Under the pieces are notes generated by a model that ran no database searches, was not told the origin of the DNA, and worked only from the letters and a program-made list of their open reading frames with translations. This document shows, one piece after another, positions 53,032 to 60,414 of a stretch of 60,414 bases of DNA (positions are counted from its first letter, which is position 1; each line of letters starts with the position of its first letter). Location of the stretch: assembly GCA_033722295.1 (NCBI GenBank), contig JAWVZH010000003.1:1-60414 (forward strand), read 5' to 3'. The DNA comes from JAWVZH01 sp033722295 (GTDB lineage: Bacteria; Bacteroidota; Bacteroidia; Chitinophagales; Saprospiraceae). The translations under genes were made by a program, and so were the position numbers.

Positions 53032-53447
53032 TATATATCAAAAATTAAATTCGTTTGCCAGTGCCCGGAATCATTAACCTGGATCTCAGCTTCGTGATAA
53101 GTCACGGCCTTGATCTCTTCATCAAAACGATCGATCGGCAGACCGAACACCTTGGCTTTTAAAAATGAATCAGTCAATTCATATATAGATAATTTACAAA
53201 AAATTGCATGATTTATATAGCTCTCTGTCAGGACTTCGGACAGGAAGTCAATTAAAAGGATTGTTTTGTTCATGGAGCCTAATTCTATATATACCTCAAG
53301 CGTAAGATCCTTGTTTTTTAAACAAAGGTCTTCTTTCAATATAGAAGACATACCCGTCATGGACCCTTCGAATAATTCTTCTTCGGAGTCTGCTACGACC
53401 TTCAATCTTATGTCTGCGGTATGGTTCAGTAGGTCTATTTTATACAT
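53031..53447 (-). CDS. Archease (RtcB activator)
   Basis: A 138-residue protein of the archease/MTH1598 family. HTADIRLKVVADSEEELFEGSM is the conserved N-terminal segment with the metal-binding Asp, LLIDFLSEVLTESY the central helix, and DRFDEEIKAVTYHEAEI the C-terminal strand with the conserved K-x-x-T-Y-H. Archease speeds RtcB guanylylation and multiple turnover. The genes share one base. The P-type ATPase ends 54 nt upstream in the same direction and may be in the same transcript. Confidence 0.92.
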   Translation of the reverse strand: MYKIDLLNHTADIRLKVVADSEEELFEGSMTGMSSILKEDLCLKNKDLTLEVYIELGSMNKTILLIDFLSEVLTESYINHAIFCKLSIYELTDSFLKAKVFGLPIDRFDEEIKAVTYHEAEIQVNDSGHWQTNLIFDI

Positions 53448-53501
53448 GGATCAGTTGTATCTCTGTCAAAAAGTATGGGCCTTGCATGATCATCGGTAAT
53501 G

Positions 53502-56153
53502 TTATACTATGACCCTGAAAGCCCGTTTGAACAGTTGTACCAGGATCACAGGTATCAAACTGAATGCCGCGACCAATCCCCACTGTTCCAGGTTCAGGGA
53601 AGTGAGCGACAGGGCTTCCCTGACAGGAATGATAAACCACGAAATGACTACAATCGATATGCTGATCAATATGGCCATCCATATATATTTGTTTTTGGTC
53701 ACCTCATTTTTAAAAAAGGACGCCTGCCTCTCTGGTAAATTAAATACGTTCCACAGTTGCACGAGTATAAGGGTATAAAAGGTCATGTTATTGATCTTCA
53801 TGTCGGGAAGGTCCATGTAGTAAAGAGCATAGAATTCAATACCGAGAACTGCAATGGTCATGGCCATACCGTAACTCAACAAAGAGACCCATAACCTGGT
53901 TGGAATTATGGGTTCGTCTGTTGTTCGAGGTGGCTTTGTCATAATATCTTCATCACCCTCACTCATTCCGAGAGCCAGGGCGGGAAATACGTCAGTGACC
54001 ATGTTCAGAAAAAGAATTTGCAGGGTGAGCAAGGGTAGGGGTATACCCAGAAATGAAGCTATACCCACAACGAGAATTTCGCTCAGGTTGCAAGAAAGAA
54101 GATAGACAACAAAGAGCCTAATATTCCTGAATATGGTCCTTCCCTGTCGGATCGCAAGGACTATTGAAGAAAAGGCGTCATCTTTCAGAACGATGTCGGA
54201 TACCTCCTTGGCCGCCTCGGTGCCACGCTCTCCCATGGCAATTCCTATGTCAGCCTTTTTAAGTGCAGGTGCATCATTGACACCATCACCTGTCATACCT
54301 ACAACATAGTTGTGCTTTTGATATAGGTCTACGAGATCCAGCTTTTGAGAGGGATTTGTCCTGGCAAAAATGTGTGTATCGAGTAAGTTTTGATGATCTT
54401 TATCCGCCAACATCTTATCAGGAAGATCGCGTCCATGCGTTTTTACCGCCTCTTCCCTGTTTTTTACCAGGCCTACATTCTCCGCTATGTAACCGGCTGT
54501 TTCTGGATGGTCTCCTGTCACCATGATGACTTTGATACCGGCTTTCAAACAGGATTCGACGGCTTCCCTTACTTCATCTCTTGGAGGGTCGATGAAGCAA
54601 CCAAGACCAAGAAAAACCAGGTCATGAATGAAGTCATCAGCGGGTTCTTCCGCGGATTCCCTGAAGGCAAAACAAAGTACTCGAAAGCCATTGGCGGCAA
54701 GCTCATCCATCAATTGGTGCCACTTGTCGCGATCAGTAAAATCCACCACTTCCTGATTTTTATCAAGGAGGTGAGTACACTTTGGGATGACAGCTTCGGG
54801 TGCACCCTTTACGTTTATCAGGTATTCGCCATCAACTTGATTGACCGTTCCCATCATCTGAATTTCTGCTTCGAACGGGATCTCCTTCACCTGGGGATAG
54901 TCTTTACGGATTTGGTCCGGTTGTAAGTCTCTTTCGACGGCAATTTTCAAAATGGCAATCTCTATGGGATCACCCGTTGTGCTCTCATCTTCGGGATCAT
55001 AGGAGCTGTCATTGCACAGGATGCCCGTCCTCAGCAATCTTTCAATAAGGGCCTTGTTCTTTTCAGGATCATTGATGTTTTGCTCTTCGTCTCTGAGAGA
55101 AATGGTCTCCCTGTCGATCACAATCCGATCGAGGTACATTTCATTTTCCGTTAGTGTTCCCGTTTTATCCGTAAAAATGACATTGGTTTCTCCCAGGGTC
55201 TGAACGGCCTTAAGGGATTTGACAATGGCGTTCTTCTTTGAAAGGGTGACCATCCCTCTGGCAAGAGTAATAGTTGCGATCACGGGCAGGCCTTCCGGAA
55301 TGGCGGCCACAGCGAGCGCAATAGCCGTTTCGATCATGATCAGCCAATCCCTTCCTCTCCATACACCCGAAAGAAAGATGAAGAGGGTGATCACCAGTGT
55401 CAACCAGAGTAATTTTCTACTCAGCCGGTTGAGTTTTTTATCGAGAGGTGTGACCTCTGATCCGGCTTCTTGTGCCAGTCCGGTGATATGCCCCAGCTCG
55501 GTTTGGTTGCCGGTGGCTGTCACCAGGCCTTTTGCATTTCCGCGGGTGATGACGGTGCCTTTGAACACACAATTCACTCTGTCAGCCAACACAGTGTCTT
55601 CAGGTAATTTTGTGACTTCTTTGGATACCTGTGTGGATTCTCCGGTCAATGCCGCTTCTTTAACGGCCAGATTGTGCTGTTTGGTCAGTCTCGCATCTGC
55701 TGTGACGAGGTCTCCGGCTTCCAGATAGATGAGGTCGCCAGGAACGAGACGAGAGGAATCTATTTCCTTTGTCTTCCCATCTCGGATGACTTTGCTGTGT
55801 GCACGCCCCATTTTGAGCAAATTATGCATGGATCTCACTGCCTGCCACTCCATGACAAAACCTATAGACGCATTGATCACAATCACAATAACAATGGCCA
55901 CGCCCTCGGGGACTTCTCCAAAGGCGAATGCCAGCGAGCCGGCGCCGATTAGCAACCAGACGATCGGACTGGTGAATTGCTCGATAATGATCTTCAGGAT
56001 GGACTTCTGTTTCCTCTTTTCCTGCAGGTTAGGGCCATATTTTTCCAATCTTATTTGAGCTTCTTTTTCTGTAAGCCCCGACTCGAGGTTGCTCTTGAGT
56101 TCTGAGGTTAGAGTCTCGAGATCTATAGAATGATATGTCAGTTTCTCCTTCAT
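53502..56153 (-). CDS. P2-type cation ATPase (Ca-transporting ATPase-like)
   Basis: An 883-residue membrane pump. ATG at 56153 (KEKLTYHSIDLETL) is chosen; the 16 residues further upstream in the open frame lack family character. The domain order is N-terminal cation-ATPase region, TGES actuator motif (170-173), PEGLP in helix 4 (286-290), phosphorylated D329 in DKTGTLT, MTGDGVNDAPALKKADIGIAMG hinge, and six C-terminal helices. NMTFYTLILVQLWNVFN and similar segments match SERCA/PMR1-type Ca pumps; Na/K-type use cannot be excluded. It is followed by archease and rtcB. Confidence 0.93.
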   Translation of the reverse strand: MKEKLTYHSIDLETLTSELKSNLESGLTEKEAQIRLEKYGPNLQEKRKQKSILKIIIEQFTSPIVWLLIGAGSLAFAFGEVPEGVAIVIVIVINASIGFVMEWQAVRSMHNLLKMGRAHSKVIRDGKTKEIDSSRLVPGDLIYLEAGDLVTADARLTKQHNLAVKEAALTGESTQVSKEVTKLPEDTVLADRVNCVFKGTVITRGNAKGLVTATGNQTELGHITGLAQEAGSEVTPLDKKLNRLSRKLLWLTLVITLFIFLSGVWRGRDWLIMIETAIALAVAAIPEGLPVIATITLARGMVTLSKKNAIVKSLKAVQTLGETNVIFTDKTGTLTENEMYLDRIVIDRETISLRDEEQNINDPEKNKALIERLLRTGILCNDSSYDPEDESTTGDPIEIAILKIAVERDLQPDQIRKDYPQVKEIPFEAEIQMMGTVNQVDGEYLINVKGAPEAVIPKCTHLLDKNQEVVDFTDRDKWHQLMDELAANGFRVLCFAFRESAEEPADDFIHDLVFLGLGCFIDPPRDEVREAVESCLKAGIKVIMVTGDHPETAGYIAENVGLVKNREEAVKTHGRDLPDKMLADKDHQNLLDTHIFARTNPSQKLDLVDLYQKHNYVVGMTGDGVNDAPALKKADIGIAMGERGTEAAKEVSDIVLKDDAFSSIVLAIRQGRTIFRNIRLFVVYLLSCNLSEILVVGIASFLGIPLPLLTLQILFLNMVTDVFPALALGMSEGDEDIMTKPPRTTDEPIIPTRLWVSLLSYGMAMTIAVLGIEFYALYYMDLPDMKINNMTFYTLILVQLWNVFNLPERQASFFKNEVTKNKYIWMAILISISIVVISWFIIPVREALSLTSLNLEQWGLVAAFSLIPVILVQLFKRAFRVIV

Positions 56154-56273
56154 TTTGTCAGCGCCGCCTAAAATAATGAAAGGATTGAGATCTCGGCACA
56201 TTGGAGGACCAGACTTGCTCTAAGTGATCAACGCAGAAGGAATGGTGCTTCGGTGTTGGGTGGGTTTAAGTTT

Positions 56274-56345
56274 CAAGGTTTAAGGTTGAAGGTTGAAGGT
56301 GGGCTTTATGTCACTTGTCACTTGTCACAAGTCACCTGTCACCTG
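56274..56345. repeat. Two short arrays of 7-nt tandem repeats
   Basis: 56274-56300 holds four units of the type xAAGGTT (with one base change each) and 56311-56345 holds five units (TCACTTG twice, TCACAAG, TCACCTG twice). Both have a 7-nt period. They lie between the P-type ATPase and the tRNA genes and are not coding. Confidence 0.75.
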
Positions 56346-56390
56346 CACGTCAGCCTACTGTCCCTGAAAACTGAACACTGAAGAAGGGGG

Positions 56391-56475
56391 TACCCGGAGC
56401 GGGAATCGAACCCGCACTCCCGCAATGGGAACAGGATTTTAAGTCCTGCGTGTCTACCAGTTCCACCACCCGGGC
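56391..56475 (-). tRNA. tRNA-Leu (anticodon TAA)
   Basis: An 85-nt class II tRNA: GCCCGGG/TCCGGGT acceptor stem (G-U at both ends), discriminator A, anticodon loop CTTAAAA on a CAGGA/TCCTG stem, long variable arm, T-stem GCGGG/CCCGC. CCA is not encoded. Confidence 0.95.
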
Positions 56476-56490
56476 ATACTTGGTGATGCT

Positions 56491-56543
56491 AAAATAAAAA
56501 GGGTTTGGAGAACCGAATAGTTTCATATTATCCTCCAAACCCT
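56491..56543 (-). terminator. Terminator-like hairpin between tRNA-Gly and tRNA-Leu
   Basis: An 11-bp perfect stem (56533-56543 with 56500-56510) with a 22-nt loop is followed on the minus strand by T5AT4. It lies downstream of tRNA-Gly and directly before tRNA-Leu. Confidence 0.75.
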
Positions 56544-56549
56544 CTTCTG

Positions 56550-56625
<76 letters not shown>

Positions 56626-56667
56626 ATTTATCACATCGACTTCTCAATGTGTCTTCGCAAAGGATTG

Positions 56668-56698
56668 CAAAAATAACCTATCGATGATTTCTATGAAA
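56668..56698 (-). promoter_or_regulatory. Promoter of tRNA-Gly
   Basis: On the minus strand TATTTTTG (56675-56668) fits TAnnTTTG with TTTC (56698-56695) exactly 19 nt upstream, 43 nt before the tRNA. Confidence 0.6.
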
Positions 56699-56853
56699 TG
56701 TTTGAGATGAATTTTTTTGGATAAGCACGATTGACCTGACCAGATCTTCCAATCATATTGACTTGAGGTCAGAATATTCGTATATTATAGGTGGTTATTC
56801 CTGGGAAATGTGAATTGTATTTAATTGACATTAATGACCTAAAGTCAAAAGTT

Positions 56854-58590
56854 ATGGGATACCTAAAAGGCGGTGCCTATCTTTTTCAACCCGCAGAAAA
56901 GGACAGCATATTCCTACCGGAAAACGCTAGTGAAGAGCAGAACATGATCTTCAGGACGTGTCAGGATTTTGTAAAACAGGAGATCTATCCTGTACAGGAT
57001 GATATTGAAGCTCAAAAGGATGGCCTGGCCGAATCACTGTTCAAAAAAATGGGAGACCTCGGATTGCTTGGCCTGCACATGCCTGAAGAATATGGCGGTT
57101 CGGACCTCGATGCCAACACAGTAGCACTCATGTTAATAGGTATAGGCACGATGGGTTCTTTCAATACTCCTTTTGCCGCTCATACCGGCATCGGCATGCT
57201 ACCTTTCCTTTATTTCGGCACAGACGCTCAGAAGGAAAAGTACTTGCCTCCAATGATCACAGGTGATCTTATTGCGAGCTACTGCCTGACCGAACCCACC
57301 TCAGGGTCTGATGCGCTTTCTGCAAAGACTCTGGCTAAGTACAACAAGGAGAAAGGGACTTATGTGCTCAACGGACAGAAGATGTGGATATCGAATGCTG
57401 GTTATGCAGGTATCTTCATCGTCTTCGCCAAACTGGATGGTGATAAGTTTACCGCTTTTGTCGTCGAACGAGATCGTGAAGGCCTGACTCTCGGCGAAGA
57501 GGAAAAGAAATTAGGAATCCACGGTTCATCGACACGACAGGTATTTCTGGAAGATGTGAAGATCCCGGAAGAGAATTTACTCGGTGAGATCGGCAAAGGT
57601 CACCTCATCGCGTTCAATGTGCTCAATATGGGAAGATTCAAACTGGGCACATTGTGCCTTGCCGGATGTAAGGAAGCTCTGAGGCTGGGCAGTGATTATG
57701 CAGGTCAACGGGTGCAGTTCGGTCAACCGATAGCCTCTTTTGGAGCTATACAGTATAAGATCGCCAATATGGCAGTAGAAACCGCTGCTCTCAGCAGCGC
57801 TACTTTCAGATTATCAGAATCTCTGACCGATGGCATAAACAAGTTCAAAGCTGACGGGCACAAAGCCGGTGAGGCCAAGCTCCTGGCTGCCAAGGACTTT
57901 GCCATCGAATGTTCTGTCCTCAAGGTTGTGGGTAGTGAGGCGCTGGATTACTGTGTCGATGAACTGGTGCAGATATACGGTGGCATGGGATACAGTGAAG
58001 AGGCACCTCCTGCCAGCATGTACAGGGATTCCCGGATCAACCGTATATATGAGGGGACCAATGAGATCAACCGATTACTTATTGTGGACCAGTTATTCAA
58101 ACGAGGCATGAAAGGAGATCTTCCTTTAATGGACATCATCCAGTCTGCGGAGGTACCACAGTCTGAATGCGAATACGCTGATGACATCCGGCGGGCACTG
58201 GTGAAGTTATTGGGCTACGTAGGACGCGCCCAGATGGAAGGTAATGTCGACCTGGAAAAAGACCAACAGCTCGTCATGGCCCTGTCAAATATAGCTATTG
58301 AGCTCTATGTGTTGGAGTCCTTATGGATGCGAATTGAGGCCAGAAAGCAGGCAGAGCTTATCTCGGATATTGAATTTTGGCAAAAACTTTATGAATTGAA
58401 ATCAGCTAAGTCCTTTCAGGTCATTCGCCAAAGTGTGATGGAAGTATTGTCATCGATATTCAGTGATGAAGTGCTCACCGAGAAACTGGACAAGGTTCTG
58501 GCACTTTTGCCTATACCGAATTTTTCACTAACACAATTCCGGAAGGATGTTGCTCAACATGTATATGATACTGCTACACCCATCCAGTAA
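56854..58590 (+). CDS. Acyl-CoA dehydrogenase (very-long-chain-like, with C-terminal extension)
   Basis: A 578-residue FAD enzyme making the first double bond in beta-oxidation. ATG at 56854 (GYLKGGAYLF) is chosen; the frame open from 56791 lacks family character. PEEYGGSDLD and YCLTEPTSGSDA (FAD/substrate loop), WISNAGYAGIFIVFAK, LGIHGSSTRQVFLEDVKIP, QIYGGMGYSEE and the catalytic-loop region YRDSRINRIYEGTNEINRLLI are all present. The ~170 residues after the core form a second helical domain as in VLCAD and ACAD9-type enzymes. It converges on a TetR regulator that may control it. Confidence 0.93.
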   Translation: MGYLKGGAYLFQPAEKDSIFLPENASEEQNMIFRTCQDFVKQEIYPVQDDIEAQKDGLAESLFKKMGDLGLLGLHMPEEYGGSDLDANTVALMLIGIGTMGSFNTPFAAHTGIGMLPFLYFGTDAQKEKYLPPMITGDLIASYCLTEPTSGSDALSAKTLAKYNKEKGTYVLNGQKMWISNAGYAGIFIVFAKLDGDKFTAFVVERDREGLTLGEEEKKLGIHGSSTRQVFLEDVKIPEENLLGEIGKGHLIAFNVLNMGRFKLGTLCLAGCKEALRLGSDYAGQRVQFGQPIASFGAIQYKIANMAVETAALSSATFRLSESLTDGINKFKADGHKAGEAKLLAAKDFAIECSVLKVVGSEALDYCVDELVQIYGGMGYSEEAPPASMYRDSRINRIYEGTNEINRLLIVDQLFKRGMKGDLPLMDIIQSAEVPQSECEYADDIRRALVKLLGYVGRAQMEGNVDLEKDQQLVMALSNIAIELYVLESLWMRIEARKQAELISDIEFWQKLYELKSAKSFQVIRQSVMEVLSSIFSDEVLTEKLDKVLALLPIPNFSLTQFRKDVAQHVYDTATPIQ

Positions 58591-58593
58591 CCC

Positions 58594-58619
58594 TACATAT
58601 TAAATAATAAGATAATATG
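58594..58619. terminator. A/T-rich hairpin between acyl-CoA dehydrogenase and TetR genes
   Basis: ACATATT (58594-58600) pairs with AATATGT (58613-58619) around a 12-nt loop in the 29-nt gap between convergent genes. Weak, all-A/T core. Confidence 0.3.
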
Positions 58620-59282
58620 TTATTGCTTCCTGAGCAGTATTGTATTAAGGTTGTCGAGGATGTAGTGCTTCCATTCGTCGATATTGACTTTGAGGATGGT
58701 ATCGCGATGCGGGAATGAGGTGCTCACTATTTTGATATAACCAATAGTGATGGCCCACGCTGTCAGATAGAGCATTTCAGGTTTGGTCTCATTCAGTATG
58801 CTACCGTCCTTACGGCCCCTGTTGATCTCTTCTACCACGAGCGTCACGGGTACGTTATGTATATCGTGTAATTTCCTGAAATACAGGCTGTCCCGCATGG
58901 CTTTACTTGTCTTTTCCAGGTCCTTGCCCTGGTTCGTCGAACGGACAAGAGACATGTAATCGAGCATGGCTTCCGTATAAAATCTGTGTTCTTCACTGAA
59001 TTCGAGGTAGGTTTTGAGTATGGCCAAAACAGAAGCTCTTCCTGAAGAATCGCGATGTTCATGAACTGCCTGGTATATTTTATCGTTCAGGACGGTGAGT
59101 GCTTTGAAAGCCACGGCCATATAGAGGTTCTCTTTGCTGTCAAAGTAAAAATAGACCGTACCTTTGCTGACGCCGGCTTTGTCCGCAATAAGATTCATGT
59201 TGGCATTGCTAAAGCCCTGATTTTCAAAGACTGTTTCGGCAGCTTGAAGTATCTTTGCTTGCTTGTCGATCCGCATATTCAT
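58620..59282 (-). CDS. TetR/AcrR-family transcriptional regulator
   Basis: A 220-residue repressor-type regulator. Residues ~7-52 are the TetR helix-turn-helix: KILQAAETVFENQGF, then IADKAGVSKGTVYFYFDSKENLYMAV. The remaining ~165 residues are the helical ligand-binding and dimer domain (FSEEHRFYTEAMLDYMS). It converges on the acyl-CoA dehydrogenase and is divergent from mnmA, with an 87-nt A/T-rich gap. By analogy with FadR/FabR-type TetR proteins an acyl-CoA ligand is plausible, but not shown. Confidence 0.92.
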   Translation of the reverse strand: MNMRIDKQAKILQAAETVFENQGFSNANMNLIADKAGVSKGTVYFYFDSKENLYMAVAFKALTVLNDKIYQAVHEHRDSSGRASVLAILKTYLEFSEEHRFYTEAMLDYMSLVRSTNQGKDLEKTSKAMRDSLYFRKLHDIHNVPVTLVVEEINRGRKDGSILNETKPEMLYLTAWAITIGYIKIVSTSFPHRDTILKVNIDEWKHYILDNLNTILLRKQ

Positions 59283-59369
59283 GCCATATGCAATATAACG
59301 ATGTTGAAGCAGATTTTTATATTATAAAAAATTGTAATATAAGAATCGGATAATAAATCTTGATCTGAA

Positions 59370-60414
59370 ATGAGTAAAAAAGGACGTGTATTAGTAGCCA
59401 TGAGTGGCGGTATTGACAGTACCGTAACGGCTATGCTTATGCACGAACAAGGATATGAAGTGGTAGGGATCACCATGAAGACATGGGACTATGCCAACAG
59501 TGGTGGAAGCAAAAAGGAAACCGGATGTTGTAGCCTGGATTCTATCAATGATGCACGCGAAGTTGCTGTGAAGATGGGGTTCCATCATTTTATTATTGAT
59601 ATCAGAGAGGAGTTCGGTGACTATGTCATCGATGATTTTGTAGACGAGTATATGGCGGGCCGTACGCCCAATCCGTGCATTCTATGCAACACACACATCA
59701 AATGGAAAGCTCTCTTGCGCCGAGCGGATGCCCTGGACTGTGAGTTTATTGCGACGGGCCATTACGCCAAGATCCGAGAAGAGGATGGACGGCGCTTTGT
59801 GACCAAGGCTGTAGATCGCAACAAAGACCAAAGCTATGTGCTTTGGGGATTGAGCCAGGAATGCCTATCTCGTAGTCTGTTCCCTTTGGGGGATATGATC
59901 AAGCCCGAAGTGAGGAAGGTCGCCGAAGATCGTGGTTATATCGAATTGGCCGGCAAGCCGGAGAGTTATGAGATCTGCTTTGTCCCTGATAACGATTATC
60001 GTGGATTTCTGAAAAGAAGGGTAGAGGGTCTGGAAGAACAGGTCAAGGGGGGACATTATGTGGACGTCAAGGGTAACGTGATCGGTACCCATGAGGGATA
60101 TCCATTTTATACTATTGGACAAAGAAAGGGCCTTGGTATGGCATTTGGCGAGCCGATGTATGTAACGGAAATACAGCCCGAGACCAATACTGTAGTATTG
60201 GGCAGAGTGGAAGATCTGATGCGACAGGGTATGTATGTCAATAGACTGAATTGGATGAAATATGACCAATGTCCGGATAATGCTGAAGTTGTGACACAGG
60301 TGAGATATAACGATCCCGGAACGCTATCTACTGTCCAAAATGGAGCGGAGGGAGTTAAAGTTGAATTCCTTGCTCCGGTAAGAGGTGTGGCTCCGGGCCA
60401 GTCTGCAGTATTCT
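59370..60414 (+). CDS. mnmA: tRNA-specific 2-thiouridylase MnmA (3' end outside window)
   Basis: The first 348 residues of an enzyme that puts sulfur on U34 of tRNA-Lys, -Glu and -Gln. The frame is open to the window end. SGGIDST (residues 12-18) is the PP-loop ATP site, NPCILCN carries the catalytic C103, and YEICFVPD carries C203, the persulfide partner. GHYAKI, NKDQSYVLWGL and YPFYTIGQRKGLG are the remaining family blocks. Only a short C-terminal part of the usual ~360-400 residues is missing. ATG at 59370 is the only start giving the standard N-terminus. Confidence 0.95.
   Translation, partial: MSKKGRVLVAMSGGIDSTVTAMLMHEQGYEVVGITMKTWDYANSGGSKKETGCCSLDSINDAREVAVKMGFHHFIIDIREEFGDYVIDDFVDEYMAGRTPNPCILCNTHIKWKALLRRADALDCEFIATGHYAKIREEDGRRFVTKAVDRNKDQSYVLWGLSQECLSRSLFPLGDMIKPEVRKVAEDRGYIELAGKPESYEICFVPDNDYRGFLKRRVEGLEEQVKGGHYVDVKGNVIGTHEGYPFYTIGQRKGLGMAFGEPMYVTEIQPETNTVVLGRVEDLMRQGMYVNRLNWMKYDQCPDNAEVVTQVRYNDPGTLSTVQNGAEGVKVEFLAPVRGVAPGQSAVF

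Noticed and set aside
56311..56345. CRISPR array
   Set aside because: The unit is 7 nt with no spacers.

Overview
The window is a chromosomal segment of a Bacteroidota bacterium, most likely from the Saprospiria/Lewinella-like branch (inference). The evidence is several copies of the Bacteroidota promoter element TAnnTTTG, three secreted proteins with type IX secretion (T9SS) sorting domains of both type A and type B, a GWxTD-domain protein, the long GAPDH form, a single short primary sigma factor and a complete propionyl-CoA to succinyl-CoA operon. Both strands are densely coded, with many 1-23 nt gene overlaps.

1-6.9 kb: an accessory surface-polysaccharide locus (FkbM methyltransferase cut by the window edge, GT4 glycosyltransferase, two different sulfotransferases, a SAM methyltransferase, a Wzx-type flippase) with two low-density gaps that look like gene debris. 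6.9-26.3 kb: housekeeping genes: enoyl-CoA hydratase, START-like protein, RpoD-type sigma factor, GAPDH, CtpA-type protease, a divergent YrdC/Sua5 protein, a large PKD/gliding-type T9SS protein, ribosomal protein L19, an SDR, a lipoprotein-GWxTD pair, folD-prmA, a minus-strand operon fdx-iscX-kdsC-ubiA-maf, and a tandem CbbX/SpoVK-type AAA ATPase. 26.3-30.5 kb: a methyltransferase, a large FG-GAP/ASPIC-UnbV T9SS protein whose signal peptide lies upstream of any normal start codon, and a GIY-YIG protein beside tRNA-His.

31.0-35.4 kb: the most unusual region. A two-gene module (small secreted protein A plus Cys-rich protein B ending in a VPTMT(E/Q)WG-TM-Arg sorting tail) occurs twice, each time with exactly 47 nt between A and B. 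It is followed by an exosortase with Cys/Arg/His catalytic residues and an overlapping membrane partner. This is a compact exosortase-H/IPTL-CTERM-like surface system with its own cargo. A subtilisin-like protease with a T9SS tail follows.

39.6-46.5 kb: a ferredoxin and a tightly coupled operon for propionyl-CoA carboxylase (separate biotin carrier, biotin carboxylase and carboxyltransferase genes) and methylmalonyl-CoA mutase (full large subunit plus a shortened small-subunit-like protein). 46.5-56.2 kb: GDPD phosphodiesterase, M48 lipoprotein protease, an uncharacterised protein, FtsH, RtcB-archease RNA ligase pair and a P2-type Ca-ATPase-like pump. 56.2-60.4 kb: heptamer repeats, tRNA-Leu and tRNA-Gly, acyl-CoA dehydrogenase facing a TetR regulator, and MnmA cut by the window end.
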